Below are positions 1-8,354 of a stretch of DNA of 64,000 nucleotides, one piece after another (position 1 is the first letter of the stretch; each line of letters begins with the position of its first letter). Source of the DNA: CAINVV01 sp964506325 (GTDB taxonomy: Bacteria > Bacteroidota > Bacteroidia > Bacteroidales > Prolixibacteraceae); contig CAZDLO010000002.1 in the NCBI GenBank assembly GCA_964506325.1, positions 1 to 64,000 of the forward strand, in the 5' to 3' direction. The notes beneath the pieces are model-generated. The model ran no database searches. It worked only from the letters and a program-made list of their open reading frames with translations, and was not told the origin of the DNA. A program made the translations under genes and the position numbers.

Positions 1-515
1 TGGCCGCCGCGACATCCATCGCCGGAGCGTGGTTTTTCCTAGCAGCGGAATCGTGCGGTCCGGATGGAAGCCGGCAATCCGGTTGGCGAGACGACGCAGG
101 ACGGGCGTGCCGAACACCGCATTCCAAACCCATGGCGCCATGGCGGAAAGGCCTAGCAACCGGGGAAACGCCGCGATCATCCGAGACCGCAGCGGGATGC
201 CGCGGGCATCGTAGTATTGTTGTAGAAACTCGGCTTTGAGCTTGGCGATATCGACGCTCGACGGGCACTCGGATTTGCAGGCCTTGCAGGAGAAACACAG
301 GTCCATCACCTCCTTGATCTCGTCGCTGGCAAACGGATGGTCGGCATCGAGCGGATCATTGAGAATCTGCCGCAGCATGTTGGCCCGGGCGCGGGTTGTG
401 TGCTTTTCCTCGCGGGTGGCCATGTAACTCGGACACATGGTGCCACCGGCCAGGGGCCCCTTCCGGCAATCGCCCGAACCATTGCATTTCTCCGCCGCCC
501 GGACCACGCCGGCGA
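1..515 (-). CDS. FAD-linked oxidase / Fe-S oxidoreductase, internal fragment (probably foreign sequence)
   Basis: Read on the minus strand this stretch is open throughout and encodes two ferredoxin-type cysteine clusters: CNGSGDCRK with MCPSY a little downstream, then CFSCKACKSECP followed by VDIAKLKAEF. This arrangement is typical of the Fe-S half of GlcD/GlpC-type FAD-linked oxidases (D-lactate or glycolate dehydrogenase-like). Both ends are missing: the protein runs off the left edge of the window and stops being recognisable near position 515. Base composition is strikingly GC-rich (about two thirds G+C by eye, against the low-to-mid forties in most of the window), with GC-ending codons unlike those of all neighbours. 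I infer a contig chimera or contaminating read at the scaffold end rather than a real neighbour. The family call is firm; substrate and origin are not. Confidence 0.75.
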
Positions 516-1042
516 CCGCGCTATCCTACGAATGGTATCTTTTCAAGGACAGGAAAGTACTTGAATCCCTGGGCGGCGGTACCTCCGCTGTCGATTCCTT
601 CCTGACGGTTCTGTATGATGTTGATCCGTTGTATACCTATGAAAACTCCGGCAAATACCGTGTTAAGCTAGTTGCTGCCAAAACAGTCCAGGCGCTGACA
701 TGTCGTGATACCTTCTACTTGCCAGATTACATCGTAATTGACACCTCACTTGTAAAAGTAGCTCCCGTATTTACCCCTAACGGGGATGGGGTTAATGATA
801 AGCTTATTATCAAAACACGATCACTTCAGTCGCTTGAATTCACCGTTTTGAACAGGTGGGGAAAAGTGGTGCATCATTTTTCTTCCAATGGTTACATCCC
901 GGAGGAATCGGAAATAGCTGCCTGGGACGGAAAAACAGGTGGCAAACTTTGTACTCCCGGAGTCTATTTTTATGTGGCTGAGGCAAGGGGCAGGGATGGA
1001 GAACGACGACGATTGAAAGGATTCGTTCAAATGATATGGTGA
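516..1042 (+). CDS. T9SS type B sorting-domain protein, C-terminal fragment
   Basis: This is the tail of a large secreted protein. The first part (SYEWYLFKD, then a stretch ending YRVKLVAA) resembles a PKD-like beta-sandwich. The last ~90 residues carry the hallmarks of the gliding-motility / type IX secretion type B C-terminal domain (CHU_C, TIGR04131 type): VFTPNGDGVND, LNRWGKVV, WDGK, PGVYFYV and a final basic segment before the stop. Such domains are removed after passage through the outer membrane by the type IX system. The 5' end is lost at the chimeric junction near 515; an ATG at 437 in the same frame lies in the foreign DNA and is not a real start. What the protein does cannot be told from the fragment. 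Confidence 0.8.
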
Positions 1043-1075
1043 AGTGATGATTGTACAATTGAAAATTTCGGGAAG

Positions 1076-1345
1076 ATGAGTGGTGATGCAGATCAGATAA
1101 AAACGATGCTTTGGGCAGGGCAGAAGTGGCCTGGGATATATTTCTTCAAGTTCATTGTTCCGAATGAAAAAGATAAGCTCGAACAGGTCAAAAGGCTTTT
1201 TAAGTTCCAGGAAGATATTACCTACCGGACTTCCAGGGACATCCGTTTTATTGCTCTTTCCTGTAAACAGGAGATGAAAAATCCGGACGAGGTGCTTGCC
1301 CTTTACAAGACTGCTTCCGAAATTGACGGGGTCATTTCACTGTAA
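1076..1345 (+). CDS. DUF493 (YbeD-like) family protein
   Basis: An 89-residue protein with the DUF493 pattern: FFKFIVPNEKDKLEQVKRLF near the N-terminus, then a beta-alpha-beta fold ending in YKTASEIDGVISL. The family (E. coli YbeD and relatives) is a small ACT-like ferredoxin fold of uncertain, possibly regulatory, function. The length is usual for Bacteroidota members. It starts 33 bases after the stop of the sorting-domain gene and may be cotranscribed with it. No catalytic residues are evident. Confidence 0.75.
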   Translation: MSGDADQIKTMLWAGQKWPGIYFFKFIVPNEKDKLEQVKRLFKFQEDITYRTSRDIRFIALSCKQEMKNPDEVLALYKTASEIDGVISL

Positions 1346-1443
1346 ATATTACAAGGAGCAACCATTTAAGGGAAATCCTGTGAGGTGTTATTTTTTGAAT
1401 GTTACTTATTGATTGTTAATTGTTTGTAAAATTTTAACCAGGT

Positions 1444-2748
1444 ATGTCGATCCAAATTTGCGGAACCAGGCGGTTTGCCCTGTTGTCATTTTTTCTTTTG
1501 GTTGCTTTTCAGCCGCTGGTTGCCCAGTCATTGGCAGAGAGAATCAAAGCCCTTCCTGATGTTGTCTCGGTTGAAAAGATGGAGCAGAATCCTTTTTTCA
1601 GCGAGGCATATGCTGTCAGAATCAAGCAACCGGTTGATCATCAGCATCCTGAAAAGGGATATTTTTCACAAAGGGTTTTTCTGTCTCACCTGGCCTATGA
1701 CAGGCCCGTTGTCTTTGTCACTGAAGGTTACGGAGGAGGTTATGCTGCCGGAAAAAGGCACCTTGAAGAGCTGTGTCCAATACTTAAAGCCAATCAGATA
1801 TTCGTCGAACACAGGTATTTTGGCAAATCAGTCCCGGATACAATCAACTGGAGGTACCTTACCGTAGAAAATGCAGCAGCGGATCAACACCATGTCGTTC
1901 AGTTGTTCAGGCAGATTTATAAGGCAAAATGGGTTAGCACAGGAATCAGTAAAGGTGGTGAAACCACTCTTTTTCACCGTACTCTTTACCCCGACGATGT
2001 TGAGGTTTCAGTTCCATATGTGGCCCCGCTTAATTTTTCTGATCAGGAAATGAGGCATCCCCGATTCATCGAAAAGGAGGTTGGAAGCAGAAGCGAAAGG
2101 CAGATGGTCAGGGATTTCCAACTGGAGGTGCTGCGTCGCAAGGACAAATTGATGCCGATGTTTGAAAAATTGTGCAGTGAGAAAAAGTACCTGTTCAAAG
2201 CGCCACAAAGAGAGATTTACGATTATTCCGTTCTGGAATTTTCATTTTCTTTCTGGCAGTGGGGTCACAGTGTCAAGGAAATACCTGTGCTTACCTCCAG
2301 CGATGCTGACTTGTTTAAATATTGGCAGAAGGTGAGTTCCTGTTCCTATTTTGATATTGAAAGCGGCAAATCAACGGCCCCGTTCTTTGTGCAGGCAAGG
2401 AGGCAGCTGGGGTATTACGCATACAACACAAAACCTTTCAGAAAAGTAATTGAAACCAGGAATATGGACAATTACATGGACAAGCTTTTCCTGGATAAGG
2501 ATCAGATTTTTCCTTTCGACCCGGGTGTCAGCAATAAGGTTGATCGATACCTGAAGAAAAATGCGACAAAGGTGATGATGATTTATGGCGGAATCGATCC
2601 CTGGTCAGCTTCTGCCGCTTCAGGGGGAAGAAACCCGGGGGTGGTTAAGGTGGTACAACCAGGCGGCAGTCACAGGAGCAGAATATCCAATATGCCCGAG
2701 CCTTTGAAGAAAAAAGCCATCGAAACGCTGACCCTCTGGCTCAATTAA
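1444..2748 (+). CDS. Secreted serine peptidase, S28/S37 (PS-10) type
   Basis: A 434-residue protein with an N-terminal signal peptide (hydrophobic LLSFFLLVAF, cleavage probably after AQ at about residue 28). It has an alpha/beta-hydrolase layout: the nucleophile elbow GISKGGE places the serine at residue 169, the acid is probably D385 in GGIDPWSA, and the histidine H410 in GGSHRSR. This matches the prolyl/tripeptidyl aminopeptidases of families S28 and S37 found in Bacteroidetes and Streptomyces, which release short peptides from the N-termini of proteins. It is presumably exported to the periplasm or surface and feeds peptide uptake; a POT peptide transporter is encoded near 60 kb. Which of the two families it belongs to I cannot settle by eye. 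Confidence 0.75.
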   Translation: MSIQICGTRRFALLSFFLLVAFQPLVAQSLAERIKALPDVVSVEKMEQNPFFSEAYAVRIKQPVDHQHPEKGYFSQRVFLSHLAYDRPVVFVTEGYGGGYAAGKRHLEELCPILKANQIFVEHRYFGKSVPDTINWRYLTVENAAADQHHVVQLFRQIYKAKWVSTGISKGGETTLFHRTLYPDDVEVSVPYVAPLNFSDQEMRHPRFIEKEVGSRSERQMVRDFQLEVLRRKDKLMPMFEKLCSEKKYLFKAPQREIYDYSVLEFSFSFWQWGHSVKEIPVLTSSDADLFKYWQKVSSCSYFDIESGKSTAPFFVQARRQLGYYAYNTKPFRKVIETRNMDNYMDKLFLDKDQIFPFDPGVSNKVDRYLKKNATKVMMIYGGIDPWSASAASGGRNPGVVKVVQPGGSHRSRISNMPEPLKKKAIETLTLWLN

Positions 2749-2762
2749 ATCTGGCTGACATT

Positions 2763-3335
2763 ATGGGTGTTCAATATTTTGAAACAAAGGATTATAAGAA
2801 GATCGATTTCTCAGCCGGGGGATTGCCAAAAGGAGAATATGACCGATGCAACTTCAGTGACTGTAATTTTTCAAACTGCGATCTTTCAGGAATTGTTTTT
2901 GCAGAATGTAACTTCATCAATTGTAATCTGAGCCTGGTAAAGACTTCACAGGCTGCTTTCAGGGAGGTCAGCATCAGGGAATGCAAAATTCTGGGGGTGC
3001 ATTTTGAAAACTGTAACCCCTTCCTTTTTTCGATCTTATTCGACCATTGCATGCTCAATCTTGCCTCATTTTACCGGTTGAACCTGAGAAGGTCCAGGTT
3101 CGCCAATTGTAATCTGGTTGAAACAGATTTTACCGAATGTGATTTAAGTAATTCATTGATTGATAATTGCGATCTGTCCGGTGCCGTATTTGAAAATACG
3201 ATTCTGGAGAAAGCTGATTTCAGGACTTCTTCCGGTTATTCGATTGATCCGGAACTTAACCGTCTCAGGGGAGCCAGGTTCTCCCTGCCGGGGATAGCCG
3301 GATTACTGGGCAAGTACGGTATCCTGATTGATTGA
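2763..3335 (+). CDS. Pentapeptide-repeat protein
   Basis: A 190-residue protein built from A(D/N)LXX-type pentapeptides in which every fifth position is F or L: CNFSDCNFSNCDLSG, CNFINCNLSL, and CNLVETDFTECDLSN. The C-terminus (PELNRLRGARFSLPGIAGLL) resembles that of YjcF/Qnr-like cytosolic members. The fold is a right-handed quadrilateral beta-helix; some relatives (Qnr, MfpA) mimic DNA and protect gyrase, but most have no known role. The gene starts 14 bases after the peptidase stop, and its 3' end overlaps the convergent murB by 33 bases. No signal peptide. Function is not assignable from sequence. Confidence 0.85.
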   Translation: MGVQYFETKDYKKIDFSAGGLPKGEYDRCNFSDCNFSNCDLSGIVFAECNFINCNLSLVKTSQAAFREVSIRECKILGVHFENCNPFLFSILFDHCMLNLASFYRLNLRRSRFANCNLVETDFTECDLSNSLIDNCDLSGAVFENTILEKADFRTSSGYSIDPELNRLRGARFSLPGIAGLLGKYGILID

Positions 3336-4367
3336 ATCGTGTCCCTGGTTCCCGATGACCCGTACTTCATATTCAAGCATTATGCCGAATTTTTGGAAAA
3401 CATCGATGCGGATCATTTCTGCAAGTTTAAGAATGTCATGGCCTGTTGCTTTACCTGTATTCACCAGCACCAGTGCCTGTAGGTCATGCACGGCGGCATG
3501 GCCGGATCTGTGACCTTTCCAGCCTGCCTTCTCAATTAAAAATCCGGCTCCTATTTTGACATATCCCTCAAAGGTGTGGTATACCGGAAGTCCGGGCAGG
3601 AGTTCAGCCAGGTCAGATGCGATTTCTTCAGAAACAACGGGATTCTTAAAAAAACTTCCGGCATTGCCCAGTTTTTTGGGATCCGGAAGTTTGGACCTCC
3701 TGAGTTGTATAACTGCATTTCTCAGGTTTTGCAGATTGGGCTCACCAACTTCCCGGAGCGCATTTTTCAGGTCTCCGTATCCTGTCAGAAGTTCTCCCTG
3801 TTTCTTCAGTCTGAACTCAACAGAAGTAATCACAAAGCGGTTGGCAAGTCTCTCCTTGAAGATGCTTGAGCGATAACTGAAATTACATTCTTCTGCCTTA
3901 TAACATCCTGGTATGGAGGTTTCAAGGTCGAAGCCATTCACCTTCGTAATTATCGATTCAGCCTCCACGCCATATGCCCCAATGTTCTGGACAGGCGCTG
4001 CACCGACCTTGCCAGGTATCAGGGACAGATTTTCTGCTCCATAAAAATTACGTTCAACACTCCAGGAGACAAAGTCATCCCATTCCTCGCCAGCACCTGC
4101 TTCTATATCTATGATTTGATCATCCTCCTGCAAAATATGGAAACCGTAGCCCATGGGAGAAACTACCAATCCGTCAAAATCCGAAAGAAACAATATATTG
4201 GTTCCTCCTCCCAGGATCAGTTTTTCTTCCTCCAAAAGGTGAGGATAGGCTTCAATTGCGGTTTTCCAGTCATCCGCAGTATTCAGGGTCAGCCAGTAAC
4301 CAGCCCTTGAATCGAGCCCGAAACTGTTGTTGTCCTTGAGAGAAAAATTGGGAATCAGCTTGTACAT
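3303..4367 (-). CDS. murB: UDP-N-acetylenolpyruvoylglucosamine reductase (MurB, type I)
   Basis: Catalyses the NADPH-dependent reduction of UDP-GlcNAc-enolpyruvate to UDP-MurNAc in peptidoglycan synthesis, in the cytoplasm. Seen: the FAD-binding loop LGGGTNILFL, LIPGKVGAAPVQNIGAYG, the YRSSIFK segment, GNAGSFFKNP with the proton-donor serine, and the C-terminal Glu-containing LEYEVRVIG. The tyrosine loop of type I (E. coli-like) enzymes is present. I prefer the ATG at 4367 (MYKLIPNF), giving 354 residues; the reading frame extends 11 codons further up to 4400. The 3' end overlaps the convergent pentapeptide-repeat gene by 33 bases, so the two transcripts are complementary there. Confidence 0.95.
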   Translation of the reverse strand: MYKLIPNFSLKDNNSFGLDSRAGYWLTLNTADDWKTAIEAYPHLLEEEKLILGGGTNILFLSDFDGLVVSPMGYGFHILQEDDQIIDIEAGAGEEWDDFVSWSVERNFYGAENLSLIPGKVGAAPVQNIGAYGVEAESIITKVNGFDLETSIPGCYKAEECNFSYRSSIFKERLANRFVITSVEFRLKKQGELLTGYGDLKNALREVGEPNLQNLRNAVIQLRRSKLPDPKKLGNAGSFFKNPVVSEEIASDLAELLPGLPVYHTFEGYVKIGAGFLIEKAGWKGHRSGHAAVHDLQALVLVNTGKATGHDILKLAEMIRIDVFQKFGIMLEYEVRVIGNQGHDSINQDTVLAQ

Positions 4368-4475
4368 GCAGCAGTAATAAAATTGTGTCGGCCCCGGCAA
4401 ACTTTTTATTGCCGCAATCCGGTAAATAGCCCGGATCTTTTGTCTTAGAAAATGCCGGTATTTATGAAGCGTCCC

Positions 4476-5189
4476 TTATTTGTCGAGCAACATGTCAAAG
4501 TCAAGGGGTTCGGAAGGTATAGCCAGGTCTTTCAGTTCTCCGTTTTCACAAACAATTTGTTTGGCAGGGAATTTTCTGATCATCTCATAATCATGTGTTG
4601 CCATAACAACAGTAACTCCCTCCTTGTTGATTTCGTGCAGCAACGTCATCAGCTTCTCAGAAGTTGACGGGTCAAGATTTCCCGTCGGCTCATCTGCCAG
4701 AATAATCTGTGGATTATTTAGCATCGCACGGGCGATCACAATACGTTGCTGTTCACCACCCGAAAGACGGTGTGGCATTTTTTCCCCGGCATTTGGCATT
4801 TCAACCAGTTTCAGTACTTCATCGATTCGTTCCCTGATGGCATTTTCCTGCTTCCAGCCGGTAGCCCGCAGAACGAATTCAAAATTTTTCTCAACAGACC
4901 TGTCGCCAAGAAGCTGGAAATCCTGAAAAATTATTCCCAGCCGCCTTCTGAGAAATGGGATCTCCTTCAGTTTTATCTTAACCAAAGAATAGCCAAGGAT
5001 GGATCCATCGCCGTTTTTGATGGGTAATTCATGGTAAAGGACCTTCAGAAGACTAGTTTTACCGCTTCCTACTTTTCCTGTTATATAAACGAAATCTCCT
5101 TTATTGACAGTAAGGTTCACATCTTTCAACACCAAACTCTCCTGTTGATAAATGTCTGCATTTTTCAGTCTTATAATTTCTTCTGCCAT
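4476..5189 (-). CDS. ftsE: FtsE-like ABC transporter ATPase
   Basis: A 237-residue ATPase with Walker A GKVGSGKTS (residues 38-46), signature LSGGEQQR, Walker B IILADEPT and the H-loop THD. The compact length and the GDFVYITGKVGSGK context match FtsE, the cytoplasmic partner of FtsX that couples ATP hydrolysis to peptidoglycan hydrolase activation at the division site. No ftsX lies next to it, which is common in Bacteroidota. murB follows about 110 bases downstream on the same strand, fitting a cell-wall theme. A lone -7 element lies upstream. It could instead be a LolD-like ATPase, but the sequence fits FtsE better. Confidence 0.8.
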   Translation of the reverse strand: MAEEIIRLKNADIYQQESLVLKDVNLTVNKGDFVYITGKVGSGKTSLLKVLYHELPIKNGDGSILGYSLVKIKLKEIPFLRRRLGIIFQDFQLLGDRSVEKNFEFVLRATGWKQENAIRERIDEVLKLVEMPNAGEKMPHRLSGGEQQRIVIARAMLNNPQIILADEPTGNLDPSTSEKLMTLLHEINKEGVTVVMATHDYEMIRKFPAKQIVCENGELKDLAIPSEPLDFDMLLDK

Positions 5190-5235
5190 GAGTTAAGTAT
5201 TGATAAAATCCTAATTTTGTAATTGCCCTGAAGCA

Positions 5236-5243
5236 CAAATTTA
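5236..5243 (-). promoter_or_regulatory. Candidate promoter -7 element for ftsE
   Basis: On the minus strand this reads TAAATTTG, matching the Bacteroidota consensus TAnnTTTG, 46 bases before the ftsE start. No clear TTG is present at -33, so the call is tentative. Confidence 0.4.
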
Positions 5244-5336
5244 GGTTTTTTTGGCGATGTGCCGAAATCTAAAAATACGCCTTCCGGGGGACTTTAAGTG
5301 TGGCATATTACCAACCGGTGACAGAAACAGACTCGT

Positions 5337-8300
5337 ATGAGATCCATGATAAAAAAAGTTGTATCAATTTTAGTTACCCTGTTCATTTTTGGCATCGCTG
5401 GTTATGCCCAGGATGCAGGGACTGCGGCAAATTCAACTGCCAACCTTTTTAAAGAGGGGGTCGGCCTGTTCAATGAGGGCAATTACGGATCCGCTATTTA
5501 CCTTTTTGAGCAGGTCCGGACCAGGGAAGATGTTTTACTATCGGATGCCTCAGTATACTTTATCGCTGCTTCCAGGCTGGAGCTGGGAAATTCCACCGGT
5601 GAGGCAGATCTTAAACAGTTTGTTGACAGACAGCCCGGATCGCCGTATGTCAATGCGGCGCTCTTCAGGCTTGCCGACCTCACATTCAACAGGAAAAACT
5701 ACAAGGAGACCCTTCAATTGTACGGGAAGATGGAAACCTCCTCCCTGACGCGGGCAGAACGGGATAAATACACTTTCAATACAGGGGTCTCACTGCTGGA
5801 AACGGGAGATAAAGCAAAGGCTAAGAGCAATTTTAACCAGTTGAGGAATAACAAGGGGGCCATCGGCGATGGTTCAAAATACTATTGGGCCCATATCAGT
5901 TACCTGGATGGGGCTTACGATGATGCGCTTTCTGAACTGAAGAAACTTGAGAATACACCGGTATATTTCAAACTCATACCCTATTACCAGATCCAGGTAG
6001 ATTTTGCAAAGGGAAAATACGGGGAGGTTGTAAAACAAGGAGTTCCATTGCTTGCCAGGGCTCCTGAAGAGAGAAAATTCGAAGTCGCCAGGGTACTGAT
6101 TATTTCTGATTACCAGCTGGAGGAATATGATGCTGCAACTGAGCTGATAGATAAGTATTTCAAGACCAAGGAAGTGAGCCGGGCCGACTGCTATGTAGCC
6201 GGATTTTGTGAGGAGAAAAGTGGCCGGACAGACGAGGCAATCCGGTGGTATGAGAAGTCCATTCAGCAAAATGACGCCATTTCACAAGGTACCTATTATC
6301 AACTTGGAGGACTTTATATGAAGAGGGGCGAAAAGAAGAAGGGTCTGATGGCCTTTCAGCATGCCTCCGAAATGAAATTTGATCCCAAAATTCGCAAGGA
6401 TGCCCTTTTCCAGTATGCCAAAGCCACCTACGAGCTGGACTATTCACCATTCAATGAATCAATACGGGCTCTGGACAAATATATTGCCGAATATCCCGAT
6501 GCCAAGGAAAATGACGAAGCATACAAGTATCTCGTTAATGTTTTCATGACCACGCACAATTACAAGGATGCCCTTGCCTCGATGGACCGTATCAAGGTGA
6601 AGAACCCGTCAGTAAAAAAAGCTTACCAGAGGGTATCACTTTACCGTGGACTGGAACTGTTCCGTGACCTGAACTTCGCAGCGGCCCTGCGCCTGTTTGA
6701 CAAATCCCTTGAGAATGGTTCGTTCAATCCCGATTTTAAGGCACGGGCACAGTATTGGAAGGCAGAATCACTTTACCGGTTAGGCAGGACGGACGCAGCA
6801 TTTGCGGAGTACAAAAAATTCCAGTCTTTGCCGGGTAGCACAAGGATGGATGAGTATGCTACCTCCTTTTACAATATGGGATATCATTATTTTAACAGGC
6901 AGGACTTATCCCAGGCGGCATTCTGTTTTGGGAAATTCAAGGAATATGCCAGCGGAAAAAATGACAACCTGGTGGGTGACGTATACAACAGGCTGGGTGA
7001 TTGTAATTACGCAAACAGGAATTATGATGCAGCATTGGCTAATTACCAGAATGCCATTGACGTCAATGCCGCTGATGCCGACTATTCCCATTTCCAGAAA
7101 GCATTTACGCACGGACTGATGCAGGATCAGCCAGCCAAAATAGAAGATCTTAAGACCCTTCTCTCGAAATATCCGGAATCTCCTTATTGTGATGACGCTA
7201 TCTTTGAAACAGGCAAGGCCCGCGAAAAAATGAACGATCCGGAGGGGGCCAAAGCAAGCTACAAGGATTTGATTGCCAGGTATCCCGGGAGCATTTTAAT
7301 CCCCAAAGCCCTGGCGCAACTTGGGCTGATTGCTTATAACCAGAATCAGTACGATGTTTCAATAGCCTATTACAAGGAGGTAATCGACCGTTACCCTGAT
7401 ACCCAAGAAGCCCGGGGGGCCCTAACCGGAATAAAGAACAATTACCTGGAGAACAACCAGGTCGATGAGTATATTTCTTATACCCGGAAACTGGGGAATG
7501 GTGCCACACCATCCCAGAATGAGCAGGACTCCCTCACCTATTCAACTGCAGAAAAGCAATATATGGCTCATGCCTCCAATGCTTCCGACCAATTGTCCAA
7601 ATACCTCACCACTTTTCCTGAAGGGAACTTCACTGTGAATGCACACTTTTACAGGGCGGAGATTGCCTACAATGATGGAAGGATGGAGGAAGCGCTGCGG
7701 GATTATGAGGCAGTCCTTTCAGAACCGGATAATTTGTTTACCGAAAGCGCGCTCAATAAGGCCGCCGGATTGTCATTCGATGCAAGGGAATACACACGCG
7801 CACTGGACTATTTTAACCGGATAGAAAAATTGAGCGGCGCCCCTGCCAATATGCTGGCTGCTTCTGTTGGTATCATGCGGTGCCAGTACGAACTGGGCAA
7901 TTGGGACGAGGTTGTTAAAGTCGGGTGGAAGATACGAAGCAGCGGTAAGATTGCCCCTGAACTTGACAGGGAGAGCAGTTATAAATCTGCCAAAGCCTAC
8001 GAAGCACTCAAAGACCAGGCAAAAGCCCTTCCATTGTGGAGAAAGCTTTCGTCAGATCCCAAATCCAAGGAAGGTGCTGAGGCAAAATACAATGTTTGTA
8101 AATATTATTCAGACAATAACAGGCTGAAAGATGCCGAAAACGAAGTGATGGATTTCATCGGAAAGAATAGTCCGCAGAAATACTGGCTGGGCAAGAGCTT
8201 TATATTACTGGCTCACATTTACGAAAAGATGAACGATCTTTTCCAGGCAACCAATACCCTCAAAAGCGTGATTGAGAATTATGAGGTCAAAGATGACGGC

Positions 8301-8351
8301 ATTGTAGAAGAGGCTTCTGCTTATCTGAAAATACTTGAACAAAAAAAATAA
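5337..8351 (+). CDS. Large periplasmic tetratricopeptide-repeat protein
   Basis: A 1004-residue protein with a signal peptide (MIKKVVSILVTLFIFGIAGYAQ) followed by tandem helical repeats over the whole length. TPR-like units are easy to see, for example YWKAESLYRLGRTDAAFAEY, YNRLGDCNYANRNYDAALANY and ALAQLGLIAYNQNQYDVSIAYY. There is no lipobox, so it is probably soluble in the periplasm. Its stop is 3 bases before the outer-membrane barrel gene, so the two are almost certainly cotranscribed and likely work together, by analogy to scaffold/receptor pairs. Relatives in Bacteroidota are annotated only as TPR proteins. An ATG three codons in (5346) is an equally good start. The specific function is unknown. 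Confidence 0.85.
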   Translation: MRSMIKKVVSILVTLFIFGIAGYAQDAGTAANSTANLFKEGVGLFNEGNYGSAIYLFEQVRTREDVLLSDASVYFIAASRLELGNSTGEADLKQFVDRQPGSPYVNAALFRLADLTFNRKNYKETLQLYGKMETSSLTRAERDKYTFNTGVSLLETGDKAKAKSNFNQLRNNKGAIGDGSKYYWAHISYLDGAYDDALSELKKLENTPVYFKLIPYYQIQVDFAKGKYGEVVKQGVPLLARAPEERKFEVARVLIISDYQLEEYDAATELIDKYFKTKEVSRADCYVAGFCEEKSGRTDEAIRWYEKSIQQNDAISQGTYYQLGGLYMKRGEKKKGLMAFQHASEMKFDPKIRKDALFQYAKATYELDYSPFNESIRALDKYIAEYPDAKENDEAYKYLVNVFMTTHNYKDALASMDRIKVKNPSVKKAYQRVSLYRGLELFRDLNFAAALRLFDKSLENGSFNPDFKARAQYWKAESLYRLGRTDAAFAEYKKFQSLPGSTRMDEYATSFYNMGYHYFNRQDLSQAAFCFGKFKEYASGKNDNLVGDVYNRLGDCNYANRNYDAALANYQNAIDVNAADADYSHFQKAFTHGLMQDQPAKIEDLKTLLSKYPESPYCDDAIFETGKAREKMNDPEGAKASYKDLIARYPGSILIPKALAQLGLIAYNQNQYDVSIAYYKEVIDRYPDTQEARGALTGIKNNYLENNQVDEYISYTRKLGNGATPSQNEQDSLTYSTAEKQYMAHASNASDQLSKYLTTFPEGNFTVNAHFYRAEIAYNDGRMEEALRDYEAVLSEPDNLFTESALNKAAGLSFDAREYTRALDYFNRIEKLSGAPANMLAASVGIMRCQYELGNWDEVVKVGWKIRSSGKIAPELDRESSYKSAKAYEALKDQAKALPLWRKLSSDPKSKEGAEAKYNVCKYYSDNNRLKDAENEVMDFIGKNSPQKYWLGKSFILLAHIYEKMNDLFQATNTLKSVIENYEVKDDGIVEEASAYLKILEQKK

Positions 8352-8354
8352 ACG

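Noticed and set aside
437..515. An ATG at 437 in frame with the sorting-domain gene as its real start.
   Set aside because: It lies in the GC-rich foreign segment, which clearly codes for an Fe-S protein on the opposite strand.
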